64,000 nucleotides of DNA, from positions 28,980 through 92,979 of the forward strand of contig JAMPIV010006384.1 in assembly GCA_024509875.1 (NCBI GenBank), given 5' to 3'. Of the stretch, positions 22,401-33,700 are shown piece after piece. How positions within the stretch are numbered: the stretch's first letter is position 1; each line of letters begins with the position of its first letter. Below the pieces are notes generated by a model that had not been told where the DNA came from, searched no databases, and saw only the letters and a program-made list of their open reading frames with translations. Source of the DNA: Oreohelix idahoensis. Lineage: Eukaryota; Mollusca; Gastropoda; Stylommatophora; Oreohelicidae. Position numbers and translations under genes: made by a program.

Positions 22401-24537
22401 ATCGCTGAGTAGTATTTATCATCCTATGTCCAATGGGATGGTGGAACGTTTGAATAGAACTCTGAAAAACCTACTAGGTAAGATAACGGAAGATCATCCT
22501 CAGGATTGGGATAGGGTTTTACCCGCGGCTCTCTTTGCATATAGAGAGGTCGCCAACGAACATACAGGATTTTCTCCCTTTGAACTTGTCTTTGGCGCGA
22601 AACCGCGAGGTCCTATGTCCTTACTTCATGATCTTATAACTGCTGATAATATTGTCGATGACACAAAATCCTCTTATGAATATGTCATCGCACTTAGACA
22701 CAAGATTATTGAAGCATGCAAATTGGCAACTGCTTCTTCTGAATTTGCGAAACAGAAGGCAAGGGAATTTGCCAATAAAAAGAGATATTTGCGTCAACTT
22801 TGTCCAGGTGACAAAGCATTTGTCTTGCTACCTTGTAGGGAAAATAGACTTCTCATTTCTTGGAAAGGTCCGTACGATATAATATCAAAAGTTTCCGATG
22901 TTGACTATATCGTCGATATTGACGGGAAGCGTAAAACCTTCCACATCAACATGCTCACGGAATTCCATGAACGTCCTGATTATTTACAACCTGTTTTCCA
23001 GGCAACGGACGATTTTCCAGTCCAACATGGACAGTACTCATCTCTGTCAGTAATACAGGATGAGGAAACGAGTTTCTCGGATGTAAATTTACCTTTTCCA
23101 ATGATTCCTCTTCACTCTAATGAATCATGGAAAGATGTTGCAATTTCTCCAGAATTATCTCCAGGAGAGCAGAAACAAGTTTCTACTTTGTTAGAACAAT
23201 TTCAGGATGTCCTTACTGACATTCCTGGTCAAACGGATGTCATTCAACATGACATTATTCTTACTGACCATAGTCCTATAAGAGTCAGACCGTATCCTAT
23301 CCCGATACATTTTCAAGCACAGGTAGAGAAAGAGTTAGATGAGATGATAGAGTTAAAAATTATTGAACCATCCACATCAGCATATTCTTCGCCGATGGTT
23401 ATAGTACGGAAAAAAGACAATAACATACGTCTTTGCGTGGATTATCGCAAATTGAATCAAGTGACTAAATTCGATGCAGAACCTATGCCTTTACTAGAAG
23501 AGCTACTTACGAGACTATCGAATTCTCACTTCTTTACTAAACTCGATTTGTCTAAGGGATATTGGCAAGTTCCACGATCCGAACACGCCAAACCGTTTAC
23601 TGCTTTTTCGACGCCTAGGGGTCTATTCCAATGGAATTTCATGCCTTTCGGTCTTATGAACGCCCCTGCAACATTTGTACGCATGATGCGTCGAATCCTA
23701 TCTCATCGCTCAGATGTCATTGCGTATCTTGATGACATCTGTCTTTTCAGTGATACTTGGAACGATCACTATAATGGTATAAATGAACTATTGTCTATCT
23801 TACGCGAGCATAACCTGACAGCGAAACCATCGAAAGCATGTATTGGTTTTAGCGAAATATCTTTCTTAGGACACCGTGTTGGTCATGGGTTCCTAAAAAC
23901 AGAAGACCATAATACAAGTAAGATACTTAACATTTCTATTCCTAAGACTAAAAAGCAAGTACGAAGTCTCTTAGGTCTAATACAATTTTATGGACGATTC
24001 ATCCCGAATCTGTCCTCCATTATGTCCCCTCTTTCTTCCTTGCTAAAGAAAGGGTCTCCTAATGTAGTCCATTGGACTCAAGAATGTCAATCCTCTTTGG
24101 ATAAGGTTAAAACTATGTTTTCTACTTCACCTATCCTAGTATTGCCTTCTAAGGATAAGACATTTATTCTTCGTAGTGACGCTTCATCCACCGGGATTGG
24201 AGCTGCACTAATGCAAGAGTACTCTGGAACTCTGCATCCTGTGATGTATATTTCTCGGAAATTAAATGCCGCAGAGAAGAATTACTCGGTCCTAGACCGT
24301 GAATTATTGGCTATGGTTTGGTCAATCCTTAAACTGCAAAGATTTCTTCTGGGCGCGCATTTCATTGTGGAAACTGACCAGAAAGCTCTTACGGCTATTC
24401 AGAGTAAAAATCTGAAGAGCGCGAGATCAACGCGATACGCAATTGCTCTACAGCCATTTCATTTTTCGGTGCGAGCTATCCGTGGGTCAGAAAATGTGAT
24501 GGCAGATATTTTGTCTAGATGCCCACATGATTCATAA
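19483..24537 (+). CDS. gag-pol: el2 gag-pol polyprotein (Gmr1-like, 1684 aa)
   Basis: One frame encodes capsid and all retrotransposition enzymes. Residues about 30-203 are a charged coiled coil with a repeated AEQKKLEVA unit; about 204-390 capsid-like with FLHERKPGTIKQM; then an N/R/G-rich nucleic-acid-binding stretch and a CSQCKTLF...LSCGHP cysteine motif near 573-590. Protease active site Asp626-Ser-Gly. Integrase zinc module H822, H829, C859, C862; core D892, D952, E988 (DD35E); GPY module near 1129. RT follows, with LDLSKGYWQVP and YLDD at 1415-1418, then RNase H from about 1560 (RSDAS, DRELLA, ETDQK, MADILSR). Integrase before RT is the reverse of ordinary Ty3/gypsy. The start at 19483 aligns with MST starts in el1 and el3. 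gag and pol are fused without a frameshift. Confidence 0.96.
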   Translation: MSTLDYFIAQGKSLDKTGKDLEQWAVAQYDKALAAEEKKTAAAVEERKAAAEEKKAAAEERKLQIEEKKAAAEERKALAEEKRLEKEADTAAELKKLQMQVEERRFEAEQKKLEADAEQKKLEVAAEQKKLEVAAEQKKLEVTAEQKKLEAAAEQKKLEVAAAAEQKKLEAAAEQRRLDREAEERKAIREHEFELEKLKLTCMSNVNQASGGNGKPFVYKVKVPAFNPTSDDITFWLSRFERACRSHNVDKSQYVNQLSENLKGESLSKLYFVEEADKDNYDAVRAALIKRYQLSEEGYRLLFKTMRPEVGVEFSDFISKARITLSRWIELSKTEKTFDGLTDLLLRDKVMSSVNKSFLEFLHERKPGTIKQMEEYCDQYATAYPDMIFSNSNIKESMPVASATEYNQNYSHKFQGAKNKFDKKVNWNKYQNQDNRSNQSSSLKNWNRADSPRHARGTHNVRNSRKGSSYRNYPSASWRQKKQYYRDTQYNDHDDYDHECYDSNPNRGYNRGNNNYRDNYNRGRSQHKRHGKSYYQANSAQQEFHDTDNQNNDKKDSNSVANSAFDFARASECSQCKTLFDPTTVSTLSCGHPLPALHASIAHNGRGALVFNRGLIDGTPVSILFDSGCTTIGVRQSLVNPSRATGNIVKCVTFGGTLEKYSTAIINIATPFFTGEVQACLLPNPIADLIIGRIHGVKECTPQQISNWENVNMQSANAVITRAQALNMPQSSHSEDNDAQIQDDPLEISHDSFIKQQEDDPTLKKFFTLATKGDPNKDTNRKSWITMKNGVLVRMVQDSAKSIHSQILVPKNMRVKILQHAHDSQCAGHMGFSRTKARVLQSFFWPAVNKDIRIYCRSCKVCQEIKSRGPRHDAPIQAADIPIRPFQKMAIDIIGPFKIKSARGHQFILTCVDMCTRWPEAVPLKSITTADVADALWLIFSRLGFPAEILSDHGTQLISDTMSQVMSTLKIERSLSSIYHPMSNGMVERLNRTLKNLLGKITEDHPQDWDRVLPAALFAYREVANEHTGFSPFELVFGAKPRGPMSLLHDLITADNIVDDTKSSYEYVIALRHKIIEACKLATASSEFAKQKAREFANKKRYLRQLCPGDKAFVLLPCRENRLLISWKGPYDIISKVSDVDYIVDIDGKRKTFHINMLTEFHERPDYLQPVFQATDDFPVQHGQYSSLSVIQDEETSFSDVNLPFPMIPLHSNESWKDVAISPELSPGEQKQVSTLLEQFQDVLTDIPGQTDVIQHDIILTDHSPIRVRPYPIPIHFQAQVEKELDEMIELKIIEPSTSAYSSPMVIVRKKDNNIRLCVDYRKLNQVTKFDAEPMPLLEELLTRLSNSHFFTKLDLSKGYWQVPRSEHAKPFTAFSTPRGLFQWNFMPFGLMNAPATFVRMMRRILSHRSDVIAYLDDICLFSDTWNDHYNGINELLSILREHNLTAKPSKACIGFSEISFLGHRVGHGFLKTEDHNTSKILNISIPKTKKQVRSLLGLIQFYGRFIPNLSSIMSPLSSLLKKGSPNVVHWTQECQSSLDKVKTMFSTSPILVLPSKDKTFILRSDASSTGIGAALMQEYSGTLHPVMYISRKLNAAEKNYSVLDRELLAMVWSILKLQRFLLGAHFIVETDQKALTAIQSKNLKSARSTRYAIALQPFHFSVRAIRGSENVMADILSRCPHDS

Positions 24538-24944
24538 CTGTTATACAACTTTGATACAGTTGTTTCTATGTTGAAATGTGTACACATATGTAATATATCA
24601 TATATTGATTGTAACACTACTTAGCGGTTCATTGATATTTATTCACCGCTGATCTTTCAATGTTTTTCGTCTTTGATGATCATGATGTTAAGATATCTTA
24701 GATGAAATTTATGTATAAACTAATGTGGAAATTGTGTCATTGCTAATATTGTAGTATGCGTTGGTGACACCTCTCTGGAAATATTTATACTTAGAGAAGT
24801 ACTTTCTCTAAGGTCATAAAACTTATGCTTATCATCTGCGCATTGTTATTGGTGCGTTGTGAGCCTATTGTATGTTGCTCCTAGATGTGTTTCAAAAAAA
24901 AAAAAAAAGTACCATTTTTTTTTTTCCCGGGGGGTGTGGTAATC
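24538..24944 (+). other. el2 3' untranslated region and polypurine-like tract
   Basis: 407 bp without an ORF. It ends with an A-run, a T-run and CCCGGGGGGTGTGGTAATC immediately before the 3' LTR; the G-run is the probable plus-strand primer, though it is less clean than in el1 and el3. Confidence 0.6.
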
Positions 24945-26462
24945 TGTTGCGTGCATATTTTGACGCACATATTACAAAAATCGATATGGCTATTTAATAT
25001 GGGAAAAATATAGACATTCATTCATTTGTGTATGAAAATGCTGTCTATGGTAAAAGCGAGAGAATCCATGTTTGATTCACACTTTTGATTATAGGAGTAA
25101 TCGTTCTGGATATTGATCCGGCGCAAGGATATTGCGCTTACGTTTGTACTTATTTTTTTAGGGCCAGAAAATATATTAATTTGCTTATTGTGTTTATGGC
25201 CTGAATTCATATGTATTACATATTATTAGTACAAGTAGAATCAGTCCTATATTGTATATTTTGGATGGGTAGGAGGGACTAGATTCTTGTTATTCCGGTC
25301 TAGCGGAAGTATGAGTTGTCTTGACAAGTCGTGATGAGTTCCGATGTACCGTGATAATGGCGGGTACGCACTTTTCAAAGGGCTGGTAGATTCTTAAGGA
25401 AATATAATTCATGAAGTGGTTTTCTTCTAAAGGAGATGGTATCTCTACTATAGTTTATGTTAGAGACTCTCCTAAGGTACGGTACAATGTATAATTCGGA
25501 CTCCATGTATTGCCAGACCCTATTTTGATGATCTCATGTCGATTCGACCTAGATGGAACATTGTGCTTCGTATCGCTAGGGTCGTGTTTTGTATCGACGA
25601 AGATGACAGACTTTCCTGCAGCGGTTATGGCTTCGTGAATTAACCTGATCACCGTAGAGCTGTATGGAAACATTTATGAAATCATTTATATACCCATTAT
25701 AAATTAACTCTGGCTTATATTCTCCTTCCTATGAATGAGTGAACGACAACTCAGGGAGGCAGCCATGTTAGATTTCGGTCATCATATGTTTTGATCACTG
25801 CCAAGAGAACAGATTATTTATCCTATTATCGGACAGTGACAGGGAGATCTCAATCTTGCTAGAAACCCCCCCTCTTTCGTGGTTTCATAATATATACTAC
25901 AAACTATGGACGTCAAGTAACTTTAGTTATTTACCGATCTGCCTTCACTGACGCGTTTAGTCAGATAGGGGGATGCGGCCATAATATATCATGACATTGA
26001 ACTTTTGATGTACTGCCCATTATTTCTGAATGTGTCATGACTTCAGATCTGCTATGTATACCTACAAATTGATATGTCAACATACCATGATGTACTCGTA
26101 TGTCCCAGTGTGTACGTCTGAATAAATTGAGTAAACAAAGATTCCAGCAGTCTGCATTGGTGCCTTGTAGACACAAGTGTATGAGTGGTTATATTGGTCA
26201 GCACACGAACAGTACACCATTCGCGGTAATCACACTCTACACTTCTACTTCATACATACACCATCCTGCGTCGGTTGGAGTGACCAAGTTTAGGGCCTGC
26301 TTCCCCTGGAGCCTTTGCCTTCCCTAACTCAGGACTAGGGTGAGTTACCCATTTACAGCTGGGTAGACTGGAGCATGCCTGATCTCAACAACACACCACT
26401 CTTCCTTACAGAGCATACCGACTGACACTTTGCAGAGTGGAAAGAAGAAAAGAAACTTTACA
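24945..26462 (+). repeat. el2 3' LTR
   Basis: 1518 bp, nearly identical to 16664-18178, ending AACTTTACA and followed by the duplicated ATCAT. Confidence 0.95.
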
Positions 26463-26467
26463 ATCAT

Positions 26468-26702
26468 CCTATTATTTGGCATACTTATTACCCTTACATT
26501 CTTTAACTGTGACCACTATTTACGTTCCGCCAGGTGAACTGTGGTATTATCGTAACAATACCCAGTCATTATCACCGGTCAGTGGTAATACATTTATCTT
26601 TTTGAGTCGCCGACCATCTTTGATAGGAGACGATCTTCGTTTAACACGATATGGTCTCGTACGAGGATGAATAGGAAGATAATATTGTCTGTCTTGGAGA
26701 GC
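26468..26702 (+). other. el4 3' internal sequence
   Basis: 235 bp between el2 and the first base that matches the 5' repeat. The true LTR start is somewhere here (the 5' LTR start is outside the window). No domain recognised. Confidence 0.4.
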
Positions 26703-28141
26703 CGTCTGAGGCACGAAAACACGGGCGATAATGAGATAATTGTTTCACCGGACCAGCCTGGTTTATGATTAGTACCGATAACCTGTCTGGGTAAGACAAT
26801 ATTTGAAGGTAGCATCTGGGCAGGAAATTAGTGCACAGATTTGTTTGTGAGTAATCGGAAATATTACGTCTTATTATAAAGAGGTCAGGCATTGGAATAT
26901 TACATGTAATATTTTAAAACGCGTGTGGAATATTTTAAATTAAGCATCCCTACCCACATAGTGCAAAAGAGCTTACGATTGGATTGAAGTGAGAGCCGGA
27001 ATACACAATGAATCTCATTGGCAAATTTGCCGTGGAGCACAATCTGGGACTTAAACTGAGGAATAAGAATATAAAATAGCAAACTCAGAGACACACAGAC
27101 TGCATCGCATCGTCAAGCAAACAACTCCTAGATGCCAGTGAGACATCGGACTTAGAATTCCATACTTATAAGTGACATATCCCGTATTTGGGCAACATTG
27201 GAATTTACAACTAAACCCACATATTTAAATACAAGACTGTAAAATTAAGGGACCAGGACTTTAAACACCAAGACTGGAAACCTAAGGAATTTGATCACCC
27301 GTCATAAGAAAAACTCTCCTAGACCAAGTGTTTCGCAGATTCACCCGCCATAAGAGGGATTCAAAATTTCCCGGCCAAGTGTTTCCAGAGCATATAACCT
27401 AAACTGCTCATGTCCATTCTAACCAGTGCGAGGATATTGTATATTCCCAAATTTTGGGGTAAGTGTGACCTTTATTTTACAAATGTGAATTTGACACGAT
27501 ATTTTTGCTTAGTGGTTATATATGAGGCTGGCAACCTCAACATATGAAAAGAGTTTATTCGGGAACCACTGCAGCAAGCGCTGGTGATTGTTTCTGGCTA
27601 GTCGTGCGGAAAACCGACAGCAGAGGTGACTCCAGACTCCGACTGGAACAATGATGGGTGATGATTACATCACATGTGCCTCAAGTGTATCATATCATTT
27701 TGTGAGATATATGTAACTTGTTAATGTTAGTTCAGGCATAAATCATTATTCGCGCTCTCCAGACACATTTTCCCAGTTTAATACCCAGAAGAGTACTGGT
27801 GATTTTAATCATCTTTTTTGAGCTATGCTTTGTACTCAAGAATTTCATTCTTCTGAGAGATTAACATTGGTAAATAGACAGCGAGAGGATGCGCCTGTTA
27901 AACTTCCAACTCAGTGTACGTAACATGGGCATTTGTTCTTTCTATTGTATCTAAAAAGTTCGTGGTTACAAGCTATCAGACGGTTTGTGGTACTAACGGT
28001 CTACGCCACTAAGCGTGAGAGAAGATCATTAACCCTAACCACTTACACTGAGCAAATTGTGTGGCGAAGGGTTCTCATCTTAAAAGAAGTGACGGAAACT
28101 ACGGCGACATATCTCACATAGAGCTAAGTTCTTGAAAAAAA

Positions 28142-28224
<83 letters not shown>

Positions 28225-28569
28225 ACAGATATATTTACATATATAGAGCCATTACTTATAAGAGGAAATTCGTTGAATTAACTCAGCTGGGGGCTTGTAC
28301 GGGTCATTACCGTTGCATAATCCTTCACAAAAGGCGACGAATCAGATATAAGATAACAATTGTTCAGCTCAAGGCAACATTGTTCTTGAATTCTGAAGAT
28401 ATCTTGTGATCACTACCTAGGGATAGAAGCGTCTTTACCCTTCTATCTACAACTCTGCCAAGAGTAATCTTGTGCGAAGGTAGACACCTTTGACGACCCA
28501 TTTTAGATACTCTTGAGTTTTGGCCATTGTTGGACCACTACTGCAAAGCAGGGGAGGCAATCCGTCACA
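26703..28569 (+). repeat. el4 3' LTR
   Basis: Matches 1-1081 (to 27781) and then 12690-13640 (from 27782), so it lacks about 1.6 kb of the 5' LTR including the tandem repeat. It ends GTCACA at 28569. It contains the (AT)n expansion at 28145-28222 where the 5' copy has ordinary sequence. Confidence 0.6.
28145..28222. repeat. (AT)n microsatellite
   Basis: 39 perfect AT dinucleotides inside the el4 3' LTR; the matching place in the 5' LTR (about 13080-13300) is non-repetitive, so the array arose or replaced sequence after insertion. Confidence 0.97.
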
Positions 28570-28579
28570 ATGGACATAA

Positions 28580-29090
28580 TAACCATAAATATGTCTCTTG
28601 TTTCTTGGTTTCTTCTATATTCTTCTTCTTCTTCTTTGTACACTCTAAGATTACTTGAATGTTTTCAAAGAAAGCAGTAGCCAATTTTAGGCCGTAGTGC
28701 TGTTCCACGAATGATACTTGTGCCGGCCATATGCGCTTTCTCTGTTCCGCATATGTTGGGCAACTTTGATGCGAATGTTAAAGCAGTCACTTTATCAGTG
28801 CCACGGTTTCACTGCACGGTAGTTCATATCTTTATCTTGTTGTATAGATGGTATCTCAATCTGTCGTGGCCAGTGCGGATTCTGAAGATACCACTTGTTC
28901 TCTTCTGTGGAGCTGGTAGTATGCATCATTTTGTGTGTGACCAGGATGCTCTACATCCCATTTGTTTCTGTATCTGATTCTGATAAAACTCTTTGACCTC
29001 CTCGAAAGTTATGCTTGCATCAGGCTGAGGTAGATTTCCCCCTTCCTTTGCCAATCTGTCATCTTACATTAAACTGTTGTTTAATGCTTT
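28580..29090 (-). pseudogene. LINE 3' end: RNase H tail and Cys-rich C-terminus
   Basis: On the minus strand, DDRLAKEGGNLPQ (end of an RNase H domain) near 29060 is followed by TFEEVKEFYQNQ, then IFRIRTGHDRLRYHLYNK and a decayed cysteine segment (NRGTDKV...), with frame breaks. The end (TGTACAAAGAAGAAGAAGAA, reading minus) matches the end of the related plus-strand fragment at 43690-44000. It is an RNase H-bearing non-LTR retrotransposon; clade not assigned. Confidence 0.7.
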
Positions 29091-29797
29091 GTTTTGAGTT
29101 TCACATTTTTTATTGCTCCTCTACATACCTTTGCGTCATTCAATCATGATATAAACTTCTAGTTTATGCATATATGATCAGATGTTGTTCCCAGTGGTCT
29201 TATATATCCATGCTGCTTTTTAATTTCTTTTACGCGGAAACATGCTCCCTCTTACGACCCATTGATATGAAGCACAAAGTTTATGATTAGTTCTCCAAGG
29301 GCAGAATACACCGCTATCACAATATGTGTATCTATTTAGATCATTTTCTTCAAAACGAGGCAAAACTTTATTTTTTTTTTTTTTAAATTCATAAAAAGTC
29401 AGTGCGTTTCAATTAGGAGGATGCTTGAGAAAAACAGATTAAAACAAAGCTTAATAAAAATCTTTCATAAAAAACATTGGTCAACCAATATAAAATAAAA
29501 GAAGGATAATTTTAAAAAACGTGAAATTAATTGTAATCTTCATTATTTTCCTCTGCACTCATCGCAAAGCATGGAGCCATCACTGGAGCTGGTTACCTTG
29601 CAGAGAGGCTACACCAAGCAGTCACCTGCTCTTGCAAAAGTGTTTTCTGTGGGAGTTTTTTTTTTTACATTATGAGATTGCTAATCCGTTCACAGCCTAG
29701 CGTAAGTTGCCTTGTACGACATGGATTGCCAGAGGTGGAGTGGTCCTGTTCAGTTTTATTTTCCCCATGGGAACTATACGGGGTATGAATTGTAATA
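29091..29797. other. Unassigned spacer
   Basis: About 0.7 kb with poly-T and poly-A runs and no recognisable gene or repeat. Confidence 0.5.
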
Positions 29798-29799
29798 TA

Positions 29800-30713
29800 C
29801 TACTGGACAAAAGTTAAGGGCCGCCATTCAGTTTAGACAAGGTTTATATAATTGATTGGCAAACTGTAAAGACAAGTGAAAATGTCATTAAAACTGAGCT
29901 CAGAGAAATGTATATACATTTCTGTGTGCACAAGGTTAATTTTTTTTTAAATGTCCAAAAACGGGGTCACTTTAACCTGCACGTGAAAATTGCCATTGTT
30001 GCTGCAAAAACTCGTGGTTTTTGCAACACGCCCCACTAGTTCAAAAGGTGAAAAAGTGAATTGAATTTGAATGCACGTGGAAAATGATCATCGGTAAAGA
30101 GTGTTCACCGTTGGTATGCAATAAATCAGTATGACAAGTGGTTGAAATGATCACTGCATTAGCCATGCCACCAAGGAGAAGTCTCAGCACTGTAGACCGT
30201 GGTCGAGCCATGGCATGGATTCAGGATGGTCAATCTGTTCGTGGGACCCCAAGATGCAGCAATAGTGAATGCAGTCAGCGACTCATAGCTTGACTGCCTG
30301 CGTCAGGACCAGCGAACCAGAGCTGGTCAAGACCGCACTCCACCTCCACGTGGTGGTCCTGGAAACAGTCTGCAGCAGTGCAGGCTGGCTGAGCGAGCAT
30401 GGATCGAAATGGGAAGGCAAACCCGGTCCTTAAAAAATCCCGTGCAGAAGTCGGATGTGTCGACCGAAAGGTGCAGTTATCACAGCTTAGGCTCAAACAG
30501 ACACAACGCAACCACCGTCCTTTTCAGGACGAACGAAGAAGAAGAAGAATCTGTTCGTCATGTTGCAAGACGTTTAGCAGTGTCCCACTCTACCATTCAG
30601 AGACTTCTTGAGAGATTTCAAGCTACCGGACATTTGAAAAATCGACCCTGCTCACGAAGAATTATATAAACCTTGTCTAAACTGAATGGCGGCCCTTAAC
30701 TTTTGTCCAGTAG
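29800..30713 (+). mobile_element. Tc1/mariner-type element with perfect 54-bp TIRs
   Basis: 914 bp. 29800-29853 (CTACTGGACAAAAGTTAAGG...) is the exact reverse complement of 30660-30713, and TA flanks both sides (29798-29799, 30714-30715). The inside holds only N-terminal transposase remnants: STVDRGRAMAWIQDGQSVRG near 30185-30245 and a second helix-turn-helix, SVRHVARRLAVSHSTIQRLL, near 30550-30610. No DDE catalytic domain is present, so it is non-autonomous. Confidence 0.92.
30160..30669 (+). pseudogene. Tc1-type transposase, N-terminal remnants only
   Basis: Two DNA-binding segments typical of Tc1-like transposases can be read in different frames: one beginning MPPRRSLSTVDRGRAMAW (about 30166) and one in the 30409-30669 frame with VRHVARRLAVSHSTIQRL and TGHLKNRPCSRR. 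The sequence between them contains stops. Both resemble a first helix-turn-helix, so this may be a recombined derivative of two copies. Catalytic residues are lacking. Confidence 0.7.
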
Positions 30714-30715
30714 TA

Positions 30716-33700
30716 TACTATCAGCAATATTTTCATATTTTTTACAGCTCGCATATTTTCAGATTCGCGTAAATAGAGACCATGTAAATCGTGACAGCAC
30801 TGTAAATTCAAACATATAAATCAGATCTGTTTATTTTCAATCTCATGAAATAGGTGTAGTTTAGTTAGACTTAATTCTAACATGTGATTCACAAAACATG
30901 TGCATATATTTTCATGTTTTCCCATACAATGTGTTCTCTCTCTATCTCTACCTCTCTCATTTCTTTAGAACAAACACTATAAACAGAATGTCTCAATGAA
31001 AACAGAAACTGCTTTACGATGTTATTGAAACACAGGGATTTAGTTTTGTAGGTTGTCACATATGGAAATAGTGCAGCAGTGACCGTCCACTTTTGCCCCC
31101 CCCCCCTTTCCCATCTAAGGTTTTTTTTTTTTGCTACATTAACGCCTGATTCACTATCGCAATTAACTCGCGAGTCATCTGGCAATTAAGCACGGATGGA
31201 ACAGAGCGAAGTGCGCAGCATGGCGTAATAGTTCTTTGATCAGGGAAACACGCGGGCAAGAGCCCAGGCGTTAACAGTTTCTTTGAAGAATCAAGGGCGA
31301 TAAGTCTGAAACGTACCTTGAATTGTTACATGTTCAGGGGAATTAACTTACGTAGCTGATATGCGGCAGGCGGAGATAATGAAAGACATGCCAGAGGTTG
31401 TCGGACGGCAGAGGTGAAGAAATAACCTTCCATTCAGGAATCGAACCGCAAATTTGCCCGGCTCTGGCCGTAGGTGCGACTTTCGCATTAAGGAGCGGAA
31501 AGAACGGCATCTATGGATATATATACGGCTCACCAAAAGTCATTATCAGTTGATCAGAGATTTTTCTGAATTCACTAGCTCGATATCCTAAGATTTCCCG
31601 TACAGAGTGAATTTTTAGATTTCGTGGAGTGTTTCATTTTTCTGTTTGCGGTAATTTATATACTAGCTGTCAAGTGCTTGCTGTGTGTACACATTGACAA
31701 ATATGTATTACATACACATGGAGCGACAAACATGGCTCGTTTTCACAGCAACTTGTTAATTCACTAAACTCCAACACGTAAATACGATATCCGACGACTT
31801 TATGTCACAAACTTGAGTATAACACAATAACACAGGCAGACTGCCGCTTCGGCCATAAATCATCACATAAGAGAAGCACAACGTATGATGTGCATAATTA
31901 GAACAGCATCTCATGGAACGAATTTCACAATATCTTAATATATTTCCTATTTTCCTCAACCATTTCGCCTTCACTCTCCACGTAATCTCTCCTCGCTCTC
32001 GTCTCTGTCTCGAATGACCTTTTTACCCATGACCCTTTTCACACCTGACCAGTCTTCACCACGACTTCGTTCACAACAACTCTGTCATGCCCGTGAACTC
32101 GACATTAGCGCTTACTGCTACTAATGCATTCATGCCCGCAAGCAAACTTAACATTCACTCACTTCAACTCACAACTTACATAAACATATCTAGTTCCCAC
32201 CGGAGCATGAGTACTGACATTCATTCTATAAACCGTTCGTGACACTAGCCTTTAAGTGATTTAGTGTGTTAAAAGTTTTCATTTATATTTCACTGGGATT
32301 TTCTGTGTTAAATTGAATAGCGTATTGAATAATTTATAGCTAATTTTTCCAGCTGTAAAGTAAATTTAATTACTCGCTATTCCCCCAGAAAGAGATGTTT
32401 TAAATTGACTATTACATACATTAAATATTTTACTTCTATTTATTTTTATGTAATTTTATAAATGACTAGTGTTCATATCACGCGTTAAAAACGATAGGAT
32501 AAGCTAGACATTTGTGGTTTATAATCTAATTTATTAACGGAGTGGTTAAAGAGGTCTTACCTTAACACGTGTTAAATATAATATTGATAGTATGGTTAAA
32601 TGTTTATATTTCTTTCCTAAAATCTAGGCTGATCAAAACCTGAGTACTAGCGGTCTTATGGCCATATGAACTTACGTTCTTATAGTCTTATAATCTTATA
32701 AGCATCCAGAGATATTTAATATTGATGAGCTTCTAGCAGTGACCTGTGCGGTCCATTTTTCCTCATTACATGAGAGAAACCAGAATAGAACCATTAATTG
32801 TAATATTAACTGGACCAGAACTATTACCAGATTTCATTTATGCCAATCTCATCAGCCAGCTGTGGCAAAATATATTGTCAGCACCATTTGTGTAACTTAA
32901 CATAGTGTCTCAGCAACCAGAGACTAGACAGCACAGGAAATATATATATATTATTCATCCTACTCGGCAATCACCACGTATGAACCTTACTCCAACTAAC
33001 TGAAGGCAGAGATACCGTATTTATCCAGGAAAAATTAAATCACTAACTCCAGTGACTCCCGTAAAATTTGCAGTCAGCAACTACGGCGAGTCTGGGGCTG
33101 GATTTGGCAAAACTTAATATGACACTGAATAGTCTTATTACTTATTAGTGTTGTGTTTATTTCCACGGAATGCCTGCGACAACTATTGGGTAAGCGCATA
33201 TGAATGTGGCCACAGTATGAAGGATTGAATGAACTGTAAGAGAGTAACATAATTTTCTGTTGTTACCACTATCATACAAATCTTTTCTTTTTGATCTTAC
33301 TAACCTGAGTATTTACGGGATAGATTAATTAGGAACTTGTCCTTTGTTTTCATTTACTGACTATTCCATACACTTATTGTTAACTTTTGATCTTTTGGGT
33401 TAATTAACCTCTGTTGGGATCTTCTTCTCTTTTCCTTTACCAGAGAGGAAAACTTATTTGATTATACTTTTCATTTTGTCTGTAAACCATGATCTATTGA
33501 TGTATATGATTTATGTTGTAAAGTTCTAGGGATAAATAAACTTAATAAACCTTTAGTTATTGTGTTGGTCAACCCCTTCCCTATCTGTTGTTCATAGTTT
33601 GTTTTCACGTTTGTGCGTATTTGTCACAGAATTGTGTGCATGTGGGTGCAGTGTAACTTGTATTTTGTACAAGGAGAGAAAGTGCGTCTGATTTAAATAT

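Larger units (their letters stand above)
16664..26462 (+). mobile_element. el2: complete Gmr1-like LTR retrotransposon
   Basis: 9.8 kb from TGTTGCGTGC to ...AACTTTACA, flanked by ATCAT at 16659-16663 and 26463-26467. LTRs are 1515 and 1518 bp and differ at about nine positions by eye (about 0.6 percent). A single uninterrupted gag-pol ORF occupies 19483-24537. All catalytic motifs I looked for are present, so this copy could be autonomous. It inserted into the body of el4. Confidence 0.95.
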
